NCBI GenBank assembly: GCA_013398015.1
Contig: VZRR01002181.1
Location: 62,001-126,000 of the forward strand
Source: Oreocharis arfaki
Taxonomy: Eukaryota; Chordata; Aves; Passeriformes; Paramythiidae
Reading direction: 5' to 3'
DNA length: 64,000 nucleotides
Shown here in pieces: positions 1 to 12,682 of this stretch (the stretch's first letter is position 1; the number at the start of each line of letters is the position of its first letter). Below the pieces are notes generated by a model. That model was not told the DNA's origin. It searched no databases and worked only from the letters and a program-made list of their open reading frames with translations. The translations under genes and the position numbers were made by a program.

Positions 1-777
1 GTGGTTTCTCTCATGTAACTTTTTCTTATTTCTTACATTTCATTGTATTTGCTTTTAACCAAAACCAGCTAGCTTTAAGTCTACATTAAGCCCACATTAA
101 GGTCTAACTTCAAATTTTGGTCTAGAGTTTGGAAATAGGAATGTCTGATGTCCAGAGAAATATATAATTTTTTTTCTGTGTAAATTAAACCCCACTTGAT
201 GGATTAGTTGGGGTTTTTTTTAGGGTAAATGGGATAGTAATGGTGTTGGAAAACAAGTGGAAAGGACAAAAGCTTTGAATTTAGAGTGACCGGCTGTAGT
301 CCAGAAGTCTTAAAGTACTATTTGAAACTTCTGGAAGCTTTTGGTTGAATATTAGAGCTCAGAATGCAAATAAGAAAATAAATTAAGAAATTTTTCAGGT
401 TAAATCTTTTCAATCTGTGTTTCTCCGTACTGCCTTCCAGCATCTTGTGTTTTCTCTTTGCATTCCATTCCCTAAAAGCCTCTACCAGTTTCAGAAACTG
501 TTTAAATGCCTGTTTTATGACTAGCATCATATTGAAAGGTCTCACAACTTTTGTGGCACTGAAACTATAGTATTACCTTCACTGCAGTTCTCTGAAAGTG
601 AGGGAGAGGCACAGATGAGAAAAGTAGCTTCTATGCATGTATCCTGTAACTTTTCAATCCTAAACCACCCTTGGCTGTCAGCATGGAAAGCTCTACCAGC
701 TAGGCTGAAAACAAAGTAATTGTTCAGTCTTCAGTAAGAGGTAGTGATACCCCTCTTACCCTCTTATTTACTAACAG
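1..777. other. Stretch without recognisable gene
   Basis: AT-rich sequence with scattered short open frames and nothing protein-like. The one structure seen is a short inverted repeat: AAACCCCA (187-194) pairs with TGGGGTTT (209-216), extended by ACT against AGT with one bulged base, and followed by a run of T. It could form a hairpin but has no other sign of function. The last 40 bases become pyrimidine-rich and end in an AG acceptor at 776-777. Confidence 0.6.
187..216. repeat. Short inverted repeat (hairpin)
   Basis: Eight-base perfect arms, AAACCCCA and TGGGGTTT, enclose a loop of 14 bases; the stem extends by three more pairs if one T is bulged. Seen directly. No role is inferred. Confidence 0.5.
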
Positions 778-859
778 AGCTTTGACATGGTTGGTTGTGC
801 GGCGCTGACGGAGAGGCAGAGCTGCTATTTTCATTTCTTAGATGACGAATTGAAGCGTG
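778..859 (+). CDS. Weak candidate coding exon, unidentified
   Basis: A pyrimidine-rich tract with AG at 776-777 is followed by a frame that is open from 778 to the stop at 1054-1056. The translation begins SFDMVGCAALTERQ. A possible donor (GTG|GTGAGG) after 859 would give 82 nt, leaving one base for the next codon. The 270-bp open stretch holds more CpG dinucleotides than the surrounding CpG-poor DNA (for example around 800-815, 855 and 944-950), which is the other reason for listing it. The protein is not recognised, no neighbouring exon of matching phase was found, and the donor is only moderate. A chance open frame in a locally GC-rich patch is a real alternative. Confidence 0.22.
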
Positions 860-1056
860 GTGAGGTTGCCACTTGCCACAGCATTTGTTCAGAGCCTCTG
901 GGTGAACCTGATGCTCTGCAGCCTATGGCTGGTGCTTGGGAGCGTCGATCATCCTTTTATGACAAACTATTAGTACGTACAACATGTGCCAAGCCATTGT
1001 GGAGAGATCTATCACAGCCACTTAGGAAATCTTTTATACAGTCGTCTCACTCCTAG

Positions 1057-4000
1057 GGAAGAAAAAAACCATCTTAAGTCTCCTCTGCTTTGAAGTGAGG
1101 TTTCTGTGTTTATATGTTAAAACACAGCCTGTTTGTGTTGTGGAACTTCAGAAAAGTTCTAATCTCTCCAAAGATTTGAACTTCAGAGGTCTGTTTGGTA
1201 CCTTCACAGAATCCCTTTCAAGCATCCACCTTCTTGACTGAAAATACACCATGAACCTACTCGAAAAGGGAACAGACCAAGATTGAGAACAGCAATTTCC
1301 TGCCCAGGTGACACCTAGAGGGCAAGTTCGGGATACGGTCAGGCGTTGTTCTTGGAAGCACCTTATGTCTGTGAAAGGAGAGGGGAAGTTGAAACTTATC
1401 TTCTTACTATCTTTTATGAAATGAAAATACTGGAAATCAGAAAGATTTTGCCAGCTGTGAATGCAAAAGTCACAGCAGGATGCAGTTTACTGGAGGCCCC
1501 TGGTCCCCACATTGTCATTCTCCTTCAAGGTGCGAGACAAAACAGGAATGTAAAGCCTAAGTGCTTGATTTTCTCCACCTTCCTTTTGCATCCCGAGGCT
1601 TTTATTTTCAAGAAGCCAAAAAGGAATAGAGATTTCAACTGTATTGTTTAAAGACTAAATCAGAAAAGTTGATCTCGGATTTGTTCTGCTCTATCCCTCT
1701 GAAATGAATGTACGCTGAAAGAATTAGATCTGGTGGAAATTCGCTTGCGCAGTCATCCTGAGTTGGTGAAGAGTTGGCTCTGTGCCTTCTGAGTTTGGAA
1801 CCGAGGCCTCATTCCAGCTCTCATTGCAGAAGTGAGAACTTCTGAATTAGCTTAGTAGCACTGGGCCCAGTATAAACCTGTAGTACCTGTGGTACTTCTG
1901 AGATGGCTAAAAGTTCTGATGATGATTTGTTATGGCAGCTGGTCTCCCAACTGCTCCTGTCACGTTCCCCCTGCTTCAATCTCCCGGTGTTTACAAGGGT
2001 GCTAAAGAAAGCTGGGCCAATCCTGGGGTCTCCTGCACCATCTGAAGGTCTGTTTGGACCTCTGTCTCCTGTTACTGTTTAAAGAAAATTACACTTCCCT
2101 ACAGTTTCCTCAACTTTCCAGTAAAGCTTGGTGGCCAGGAAGAGGGCTTGCAAACAACTGTGTGCAAATAAAATGTGCTCACCTTGGAGGAGGCTGAATT
2201 TGGTTTCACTGGGGTTTTTCTGGTTGGTTTTTTTTTCAGTATTTTACCGGATCTGGGTTTTCTCGCATTCTTCAGGGGAAAAAAAAAAAGGAAAAAGGAA
2301 AGGAATCCCCACAAAAACGCAAGAACGGTCAGCTGCCTTATGATCAAGTCACTTTACATGAGATGGGGACCAACCATATACAAGTCCTCTTTTTAAGTAA
2401 GACAGCAAAGTCTCTTGGAACAAGGGGAGAATTATGCTGGTTGAGAAAATGCTGAGGCAATGCTTTCATCATTAAAGGGAAACAAAGTTTCATAAAATGA
2501 CTGTGTTTTGAAACAAGATAGAGAATCACAGCTTCTACTATGCTGCCCATGAGGAGCGGAGTCAATGTTCTTTAAAAAGCAAGATTGTAGTGATTAAGGA
2601 CTTTTGTTTCCTCCAATGCTAAGTTAGAAGGACGTACTAAAAGAGAGAGAAAATGACTAATCCCCTGAGCTTACACATATTTCTTGAGGGGAATCTATAA
2701 AGAACTGCAGTGAATTCAGGTGAGTGCAGGGTGTGAGGAGACAGACCTGCTCGCAGGACTGGGACCTCCTGACTTCATGGACAGGCTGTGAATCTCTTTA
2801 TTACACAAGCTCTGAAGTGCTCATGGTCTGAAAATTGGATAATGGTTTCTCCCACTAGCATCTTTCAATTCTCTAACTTTTAACTGTATTAAGTACAAAA
2901 ACTTGCGGAGAAATTTCTTTTTTTTTCCCAAGTGAAAGACCTTTTTTTTACAAGAGGTTTTCAATGATTTTCATAATCTACTTCTTAAGTACCATTCTGC
3001 TTGTTAACATTCCTTGGGCTGAGACGGTGGCAGTGCCGTTCTCTGATAGGGAATTTTACCCCAAGTTTGGTTTCTGTAGTGTACATCCACTTTCCTTCTG
3101 TCCTACCTGAAGTACAAAGTAAGATTGTGCTTTTTATTTGGTTGCAGTGGTGGTCTTAGAGAAAGGTCTTTCAAGTAAGGTCCTGAATGAGGCTGAAAGG
3201 ATGGGAGGTATTATTGAGTAATGACGGACATTTACGTGCTTCTGAACAGATCTGAAGTCAGTCTGAATCTGACTCTTACTCCATTTTCTTTTCATAATGA
3301 CTGCAAGCAAAGGCACAATTAGGCTTCTTCAGTGACATTTATTTGATCTTAGTTAAGTAAGGATTTTAAGAATTTTTCTTGGAGCCACTGTCTGGGCCAG
3401 AAGAGCATGAATTTAGACAGAGGAATGACATAATACAAAAATATCCCTTGATCTTACCAAAGTAGAATATAACCTGTCTAGGCACTGTTTGCTGATAATT
3501 TGCTTTTTTAAGGTGTGCTCATAATCCATTCAAAAATATAGCTAAGAAGTTACTAGAATTGCCCAGAGAAGTATTTAGAGTTTAGGGAGTGGTGAAATCA
3601 AGACTGAACATTTCATTGCCAAGGGGACACTGGCAGCTTAAAATCATCACTTTTCCCTCTTGCTGTTGTTGTGTGTAGTGCTTTTTTAGCTGAGTGCTGA
3701 AGAATAGGATCTGTATGTTTTGTATGTTGGTAGACCTTCAGTAGAGGCAGTTTTCCTCCTTGTTTTATGTATTTTACACTGTATATTGATGTCTCACACA
3801 GCAGTAGAGGAAGGAAAAAGCAATAAAAAAATGGTAAAATATTGATCATGGAAGGAAGAAGTAAAGACATGCTCATGAAACTCTGAACATTCTTAGAGCA
3901 TCTCAGGAGGAACATTAAAACCAGACCTCTGTCTAGCTAATTTCATAAAAAGGAATAGATTTCACATGGGTGCTACATCAAATGGCTTTATGCAATGATT

Positions 4001-5323
4001 CAAGTGAATGTTGCGGTGGGATGCATGGTATTTTGTAGTAGTGGAGGAGCATATAATAGACTTTGTATTTTCTGCACCTGCTAGATTTTTTTTTCATAGA
4101 TATTGGGTTTACCTTGGCTGACCCACACTTTTTAAAAAAGTTACACCTTTGCATTTTCTCTCTTGGAGAAAAAGTGGCATTTTTAATGAAAATATATTTA
4201 TCTGCCACTCATGTTTTTTAGATTCAGAGAAAGGAAACCTTGAATTAAATATAAAATGCGTATAAGTGGTCTAGTGCTAAACTTTCTGAGCTGTATTTTA
4301 TTCTGCAACATGATTCAAAGTCTTTAGCAGCTTTTTGAGGATTCGTTCCTCAGTTGGATCTGGTTATTTACATACTTTTTGGCTGCACTTCAGTATTTTG
4401 TCAGTCCACAAGGCATCCATAGCAAGGGCAGAACAGGAGAAAGCCCTACAACATCCGCCTGTGTGGGCATGGAGCATCTTGTGAGGAAACCAGGATATGG
4501 GTGAGGAAGAGAAGAAAGGCTGCTGCATGTTTGCTTTGGTTTGGGATTGAGATGCTCTTCCAAGTGTTTTCTTCGGAATTGTAATGAAGACCTGGGACCT
4601 GTGCCCCTCATTCTAGCTCATATCTCTTTGGCCTGGGAAAATCTGGCCTCCCCATTCTAACACTGGCCTTTGGGAGTGAGCCAGCAGGAAGAAGAGTGTT
4701 CAGTGGAGAGCTCCTGGTCCAGCCTCCAAGACTGAGGTACTCACCCTATGTGTGATGCATCCTCTCTCACATCACCTAAGAGAGAAGAAAGAAAGAGAAG
4801 AAAGCCTGCCATGGTCCTGTTTTGTTGAATCTAGCAACCCAAGAGCTGTTGTGTTCATTGTGAGCCATTTTCCAACCCTGCACGCAGGGTCAGAGGATCC
4901 TCCGGGGTGCTCAGCTCCCTTTCTCTGCGTGCTGGTGGAGGGATCCTGTGCGTGCCTTACCTCCGCAGGGCAGTGCTTCGGACAGCTTTCCAACCCATCT
5001 CCCACCTCTGCTCGCTTCACCACTACCCCAAAGGCAAAACCTTAGTTCAGTTACTTTTACTGCGTGGGTAGTTTATTGTTACATAGATTTTCTTTGTCTG
5101 AAGGCCTGCTATTCGTTCTGGGTGGAGGTGTTTGGCTCCAGTCACATTTATCTGTCTGTGTCCACATTTCAAAGATTTCCATGCTATTGACATTTCCATT
5201 ACAGGAATTTGAAGAATGTTCAATTATATACAGGCCATGAAACATATTTACTTTTTTTTCTTTTTTCTTTTTTTTTTCTAATGTCTGCCAACTGTTCCCT
5301 GCCAAACTTTAAACTGGGCTGCC
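1057..5323. other. Long stretch without recognisable gene
   Basis: No exon with convincing splice sites or protein-like translation was found. It contains an A-rich run near 2,280-2,300, T-rich runs near 2,918-2,950 and a T/C-rich tract at 5,250-5,280. Somewhat GC-richer patches lie at 1,300-1,900 and 4,600-5,040. The 101-codon frame at 1,346-1,651 has no ATG start and no family features. Confidence 0.55.
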
Positions 5324-5638
5324 ATGGCTCTTAAGATTTTAATTTTTTTTTTCATATTTGCTATATTGTTATATACACACGTAGTGCACGCACAAATAAA
5401 AGCTCATGCCGTAGTATTAGAAGACATGACCAGATTTTATCTGAAGGATTATTGTAGGCCTGTTTCTAATTTATATAATGTTTTTGTTAATACCAATACC
5501 TCTTTAAAATACCCAATAAAGTACTGTAGCATTAATTTAAATAGAAATTTCAGTCATTTTAGATATCCCCCAATTATAACAGGTCAGGCTTTTAACAGAT
5601 GTCTCAATAACTTTGCTATTAGCAGGAATATTTCATGA
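5324..5638 (+). CDS. AT-rich open frame with signal-peptide-like start, unidentified
   Basis: A 104-codon frame opens with ATGG in a good initiation context (GCTGCCATGG) and ends at TGA 5,636-5,638. Residues 2-23 are basic then strongly hydrophobic and end VHA, a plausible signal peptidase site. The rest is short and polar, with three cysteines (after FYLKDY, SLKY and FNR) and possible N-glycosylation sites NTS, NFS and NIS. Third codon positions are overwhelmingly A or T, and the block is more AT-rich than its flanks. Long open frames are less likely by chance in AT-rich DNA because stop codons are AT-rich. Against it: no family is recognised and no exon structure or promoter is seen. It could be chance, an exon remnant or a fragment of inserted DNA. 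Confidence 0.2.
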   Translation: MALKILIFFFIFAILLYTHVVHAQIKAHAVVLEDMTRFYLKDYCRPVSNLYNVFVNTNTSLKYPIKYCSINLNRNFSHFRYPPIITGQAFNRCLNNFAISRNIS

Positions 5639-8269
5639 ATTAAAATCAGGCCTCTTTGTCTCTGTCACTCGTTGAAATGACCTACATATTTGGCAGATGG
5701 AGAGGACTTGCTTGTGCATTAGTACTGCTGGGGTAGAGTTTTTTCAGCTGTGTATTTTTGGAGAAGAGAGGAGGATTTAACATAAGTTAACATAGTTTAT
5801 TTTTTATTAATACCATACTTCAGTTGCTCTTTACAGAAAAATCGTATTAGGCACATCTTGCCTTTTAAGCATAGAAAACATCTAGGACATTTCTCCTGGG
5901 CACTCCTGTCTTAATGTAAACCCTTCAGTGAAGCAGTGGGCAACTTTTTGCAAGCGTTTGGACTAATGGGGCTGGAGCAGAAGGTGCAATAACTCAGCTG
6001 CTGCAGAGGTCCTAAAAGAAATCTCCTCTGGAGACCTGAGTGCTTTCCAAGCCTTTCTGGGGTGTTGATTTTTGTGATTAAGTATTTCCATTCCCCTTCC
6101 TGGCGTAAAGAGAGTTTTTAAGCATTATGCTAAGGGTTTCACCTAAAATGGCTCTCTGACACGTTGTTGTGCTGGCACATGACTCTGTTTTCTTTGAAGA
6201 ATCAAAAAGGACCTCTTGAGCTGAGTGATGGCAGCAGAGCCCGAGTCCTGCTGCGAACAGACAAAATAGGGAGAGATTTAGTTGTAGATGTGCCCTGGTT
6301 ATCTACTGCAAAATCACTCTCTGGCGTCCTTTGTATTACTGCAGATAGAAATGATTTCTTATTATTTTTGTTGTAAGTTTGATTGAAATGTAACTAATTA
6401 CATGAGCAAGTAGAAAAGCTTCACACATGAATGTGCTGCCTGAGCAAGCAATATATCCCACAGTCATTAATCAAGAGGTAAAAAACACGCGGGATCAAGT
6501 GAAGTTACTTAGGGGATACATTTGACCTGCAATTCTGTTTATTCTAAAGGCCCAAGTCAAGGAATGATACTGAGTTTCTACGATTTCCATTGACATCAGA
6601 GAGAGCTGCAAGCTCTTACTGTTTTTTCCAGGTTAGACTATTTGCTGTCAAGTATATCAGTACTCTCTGATCCAATTTAAGGCCAGTTAGCCTACAAGTT
6701 CAGAAAACAGCAAAATTAGTATTTACAGCCATTGCAATGGTATTCTATTCCCAAGCATTCTCTCTGTTTGCAAGGAAATTTAACTTTTCCGGCCCGGTGA
6801 GAACAGCCTACAGGCCAGCTGGCAGCCAGGAGTGCTTTACCAGTCATCTCTCAAACCTTAAGGATATTCCAGTAATTGAAGAGGCAAATCAGGAAGGGGG
6901 TTATGTTATCATAAACCTGTCATAACATAATACTGTTTGCCAGGCCTGCACTCCTTAGGACTCCAAGTGGGAATATTAGTTGAAGTGGTTATCTGGTGAC
7001 TGTGGTGGTGATGATGACAGCAATAAATACCACAGTTCTCAGCTCTTAACTGAACTAGCTGCTTAGGATAATATGAATAAATTCATACAAGGGATCTGGT
7101 TTCTGTTCTTGGAATTTTAGGTCTTTTTCTTACTTAATTCAAGTAGAATCTTAAGTCTTATCTGGAGTGATGGCCTAGTACATTTAAACTCAAGTTGTAG
7201 TGTTTTAAGGAGTTTCCAAGGATATAGGAGCTGCCTTAATTCCACCTGGCCTGCTCTGTTATATGTTTTGCATCTGGGTGCTGTCAGAGGAAAGTGGCTG
7301 AAAAGAAAGCATACACCTTTTCAGAGGAAGACATCAATTCTTGAGGTAAAACCAGTAAATCATTGGGTTAATAATCACCTTGCTGGGTATTGTGCTTTCT
7401 CTGAAATGGGAAAGGAGGTTTTTGATTTATTAGAGTTTTTCCTGCAGCAGAGATGGAAACGCATCCCCACAGAATATCACTGGATGTTTGTTGTTTGTGT
7501 GTCTAAGTAAAAGCATTGTCTTTTAACTCTTTTTCGTCTTCTACAAAGAATGGCTGCAAGGAGTGTGAAAGACACTTAGACAGAGACAACAGGGGGAAAG
7601 GATGTGGTACATCCTGCGCCCATTAACACTGTCAATTAGCACCATTTATCTTGAAATTTGTCCAGCTTGGAACACAAAGTATGTACGTCAGGGTTTGGGC
7701 CAGACAGAAACATAGAAAATGATGGTATTTGTGGAGACACCAGCCAATGTGGGGGAGAGAGCAAAGGCACACAGTAATTCTAGAAAGAGCTGCATTTTTT
7801 GTGTGTGTGAAAATTTGATTATAAGATTATTCTTTCAACATAAACACAATTCTCTAAAGACTTATTAATGCTTCAGTAGCATAGTGGAAAGACTCTAGTG
7901 CAGTCCGCTTTAATAGCTTTCTGGCTTGAACCCCAATACATAATGTTCTAGTAATAGTTTATGGGTGACTGCAGTAAATTGGTAGCAAGTGTTTTCCATT
8001 TTTTGGCTCTTCTTATCAGTTCTGCTGGTGGAACATTTTGTTTTGAGAATATTGCAAAGGCAATTGATCTGCTTTGGATAAGCGCTCTAGAGTTTTGTGT
8101 CTTTTAAAATATATGTATATACGAGCTTTTTCTCCATGTCCTGAGATGTACCGTGTAAAGCTGGGGGCCAGCAAAATGTTACAGGGGATCTGAGCAGTTG
8201 GTTAGACCCAGCAGGACTCCACCTACCCTAACTAATGTTCTGTGAGTACTGCCAAAAAGGCAGAGCTTT

Positions 8270-8281
8270 CCCCCCCCCCCC
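8270..8281. repeat. Poly-C homopolymer run
   Basis: Twelve consecutive C residues, seen directly. Runs like this are prone to length error in sequencing and to slippage. Confidence 0.9.
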
Positions 8282-11200
8282 GCCACCACTTCACCTCCCA
8301 ATACTTTCATTGTTCTAGTCTTTTCATGCAGCAGTGGAAAATTTGTTCCTGTCCATGCAGGAATAAAGATCTTTCACACAGGTTCACTTTAGACCCAAAT
8401 GGCTTTTTGGAATAGAAAGAAACATGGAATATTTTACACTTAGTGGTTAGGGAAAAAAGCCACTTTTGATTAGAGATGGGCCTTATATGGTCACCTTTGA
8501 TTTCTATTGGATTTGGAGCTGAACTTAACTGTAATTACAGAGTGAAATTCCATGGCCTCTATTATGCAGGAGCTGTCCCTCTTGGTCTTCAAATCAATTA
8601 ATTCACAGCTCCAGATCATCTCTATAGCCAGTCTAATTGAAACAGCCTGCTTTCATCTCCATTCCCAAGACTAGAAAAAGAGTTGGGTAGCTGAACCCAG
8701 ATCGGAAATGTCTAGCTGCTTTCTGTGTTTAAGAAGCCAGACAAAAACCACCAGCCTGATTGCCTCTGGATTCCAATTCTCTGGATATGATAAATAAAGT
8801 CAAAAGTACCAAGAGAGTAAGCAAACGTTATCCAGTGGATTTTGCCACTGAACATCCTGTGCTTATTCCTGGCGGCATTTTATTTCTTTAAGCAGCTCTC
8901 ATGCTGACTCTTTGCACAATCATCCAACCTAGCTTGTAGATTAGATTCAAAATGAAAATAGGTACATTTCTCCAAGACAACATAAAAAACACATGTAAAA
9001 TTAAAGGACAGCTGAGTGCCTCCTTCATTCCTTTAATCTTCTGCATGTACTGGAACATTTGTTTTATATAAAGGTTATATTGTAAAAATACTGGACTTGG
9101 GACAAAAATCAAATTTTAAAGAATGTAAACTAAAATCTGGAGATCACTAAAGCACAGAATGAATAGATACTCAAGAAATATTTAAAGTAACCGAATGTGG
9201 ACTTTGCCCAGTTAAAGTGTCCCAAATGACAGCAGGGGAGTCAGTTTGGTTGTCATACAAAGCTGCCGAGAGAGAGCTGGAGATGAACAGAAAGTACTGA
9301 AAATCTGGCCTTGAGACAATAAATGGAAGTGCTGAGTGGATAAGAGTGAGCATTGACAAAGGAAGTTAGAAATGGAGAAGTGCAAAATTAGGGTTGTCAT
9401 ACCAGAACCGCTTCTAATGGTGTTTACACTGTCATAACCCTAATAAATGTGGATATTTCTTCTCTGATGCATACTAGCCATGTTATAAAAGCATGTTATG
9501 GACTCACAGAAAGAGAAGAGCATCTGAATAAAAGGGTGTTCAAGTTGGACTCTGACCACAGAGCCTTAGTGCTGCTTCTGAGCAGCTCCCATCCTGCAGC
9601 TCTGCGCTGCTTTCGCTGCCTGTTGTGAACGTGGATCTTTTTTTCTTGTTGTTTAGTTATTTAACCAAGTTATTAAGATAATCCTATCAATTACTTTGGA
9701 ATGCTGCCTTAAACAATTTGATTTCCTTATTTTCCAAGGGAAAAAACCTCGAAGCCATGTTCAGATACAGGTTTGGGGATCTGTTGCATATTTCATTCGT
9801 GTAGGATCTGCAGTTTTCCATCTTTCATCCTTTGTAACAGAGGACAGCTTTCAGGCACTGCTGCTAATGATGCCCTAGGCTGGGTCTTTCTCTCCACAAG
9901 CTGAAATTCATCCCACTTCTGACTAAGGAGTCTGGGCAGGGTTGTCCAATAGGTAATTTCCTGTGGTAAACATTATGGTAACTGGAGTTATCATTCCAGA
10001 GCACTGAACTTTCAATGTCTTTTATTAGAGCATCACAGAAATCATGCAAGAAGGAACAACAGTCAGATGTGGCTATTGTTACTAAATTCCATTGTGCAAA
10101 TGCAAATACACAATGTGAAAAATGCAGAGACTAGATGGCCCTGTATTTGTAATCATTTATATTATTAATATGCCCTTAAAATAGATGTGTGAGAACAATC
10201 ATGCAAGTTAAAAACCAAAGAGGGAAAGCCAAGAAGAATCGTTAAAACCCCATTTCCACAAAAAAATGTAGTTTTTTGTACTTCTCTTATTTATGAAGTA
10301 GTTTGTTTATTTTTGTTGAGGATCAGTTTTGCAAGTATATGTTTAGAAAGCTACTCACATTACAGGCAATCAGTAAGGTCTAGTGTAATAGATAATATTA
10401 AAATGAGCATAATATTTAAATTAGCAAAATTCAGAAATGTGATTATGTAGAGAATGAACAATGAGCCCTGCAAGAAGATTCAGTGAGGTTTGGTTCAAAT
10501 TATCTGCTCTGGCTTCTAGAAAGCACTAATTTTCTTGATTTTTGGGGTGGTTTTTTTGATCGGTCAGATGCAGAGGATTTGTGGGAGAATGTTTTATTCT
10601 TGATGTGTGTTCCTTTTACATTTAGCTGTATTTCTCCACAGCATAAAGTGGTCTACTTACAATGCCATGATTTGTTTGGAATAAACAGTAGAGTGCTATA
10701 TTTCACTGTAAGTTCTGTCTATAGAAAGTGCTGGCTCTCAGATCAGCTGTTTACATTTTTCTGAAAAAGCTTCCATCTGTTACGTCAAACTTGTTAATAT
10801 AGGTCCTCAGGATACAATAACATTAATGCTTTAAGTATCCAAATGAAATGTCAGAGTCCAGTTGCAGATACCAGTTTCAAATGTGTCAGTGTCCTGAATC
10901 CACCTCTTTTTACTAACAGGCCATTTAATAATCCGTGTAAGTATCTATGGATGTCTAAGTCTTTGAAGGTCTGTGGGGGGCCAGATGTACAAATGCAGTT
11001 ACAGCATCAAATCCTCACAAAAGCTTTTCCACAACGCTAGCATGACCACATAAAATTTGTCCTAATTTTTTTTTTGGCTTTGCAGCTACAACACTGTCAA
11101 GACCTATTTAGAATGAAAATAGGCTTGGTAAGAGAAGTCTCCGAGCTTCACGTTGTTCCCAGTGAAGTCAACAGCAAAGTGATTGCATAAACGCAGATAT

Positions 11201-12667
11201 ACCTTACTTGCATGTATGTTTTGCCCGTCATTAAAAAAAGAAAAATTAAACCCCATAGACTTTACATTTTGTTGTGTTTCTCTTTTTTTGTTATGGTTTG
11301 CATTCCTTCAATTTAAAACATAACTGAGTCCTTCGTATTTTATTTCTTGTATGAGCTACTGTAATTTATTATTATAGTGGCCATTCAACTAGAATGAAGA
11401 TGTATGCCCCTCTTTTGATCCTTGTAAAGATGAAGGGTGAAATGTAAGTTTGTTATATTACCTTTCTTGTTTCTACTCTTTTGTATCCATGGTTTTTTAA
11501 TTTACATTGCATTGTGAATGAAAACCCTTATCTTCTGCAATGTTTTTTTCCTGCCACTCAAATTTTGCATCAACACAAAGGGTTTGTTCTTCAGTTCGTG
11601 TTCAGTATTTGGTCACGTTCATTATGAGGTGTATCTAGAATACGCAGATCACATTCAGAAAATACAATTTCTCACTGTGTTTTCCTTGATATCTTATTAT
11701 TGAGGGCTGTTTTTTAGTGGATAGAAATCCATTCTATGCATAAAATTGCATTCAAATGAGCTTTACACATCTAATCATATCTGTTTTTATTCCGAAATGC
11801 TCAGTGATCAACAGTAATTTCAAGTACAATGGTTATAGATCATATGAGTCGTAAACACAGTGACACTGGTTAAATAGCACCATGCAGAGGGTTAATAGTC
11901 CAATAATAATTAAAATAATCCTCTTCAATTCCGTAATAACTTTGGCCACATGCCTTCATCCAACCCCCAACACCAACCGCAAATACTCTTTAAAAAAATA
12001 TTCACTTTACAGACAATTTTGTGTAACAGATTAACAAAACATATCTGGAACATTACTCAGATTTTTGGGCAATGGCAGTCTGAACATGTTCGTAAGTTTA
12101 GCTTTTTCTCTACAGCATCCTGCTGTTAACTCTTGACTTTTTCTGATTGCTGGCACTTTACGTAGCTGGAAGGCACTGCCTGTGTCACAAGCAGGCTTGT
12201 TTAAGTATGGGCATTGGAGGGACTCTGCTGAACAGACATACCCAATGTTTTAAGGGGCTCACACAGGTAAACAATATTGTAAGGACTGAAATTTTACGCT
12301 CACATTCTGATTTGAATGGCCATGATACCTATTTGATGGATTATTTTAGTCGTGATATTGCACAGATATGGTTGCAAAGGTGGATGTACAAAAGAGATGT
12401 TAAAAAGACGGATTTTTTTTTTCTTTAAAAAATGAGATGATGTAATGTCTCTGGGTTAGAAACAGAAATTTAATCATTTCTCACAGAAGACTGGAAGTTA
12501 GGAAGCCTTTTATTTTCTTCTGTTCTTTATCTCACCCCGACTTGTTTTTCTGATAGCTTTTGCTCTCTTGTAAAGTAGGAATCCTGCCAGTGAGATTTGT
12601 GGTGGAAAGTGTTTGGGGCACCAGTTATTATTGTTGAAGTATGATACAGCCTTCAATTTAATGTTCC

Positions 12668-12682
12668 TTTTTTTTTTTTTTT
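12668..12682. repeat. Poly-T homopolymer run
   Basis: Fifteen consecutive T residues. No retrotransposon sequence was recognised directly beside it, so it is called a simple repeat and not a poly(A) tail. Confidence 0.85.

Noticed and set aside
2690..2716. Short island before a strong GTGAGT donor
   Set aside because: Acceptor lacks a convincing pyrimidine tract and the peptide is only about ten residues.
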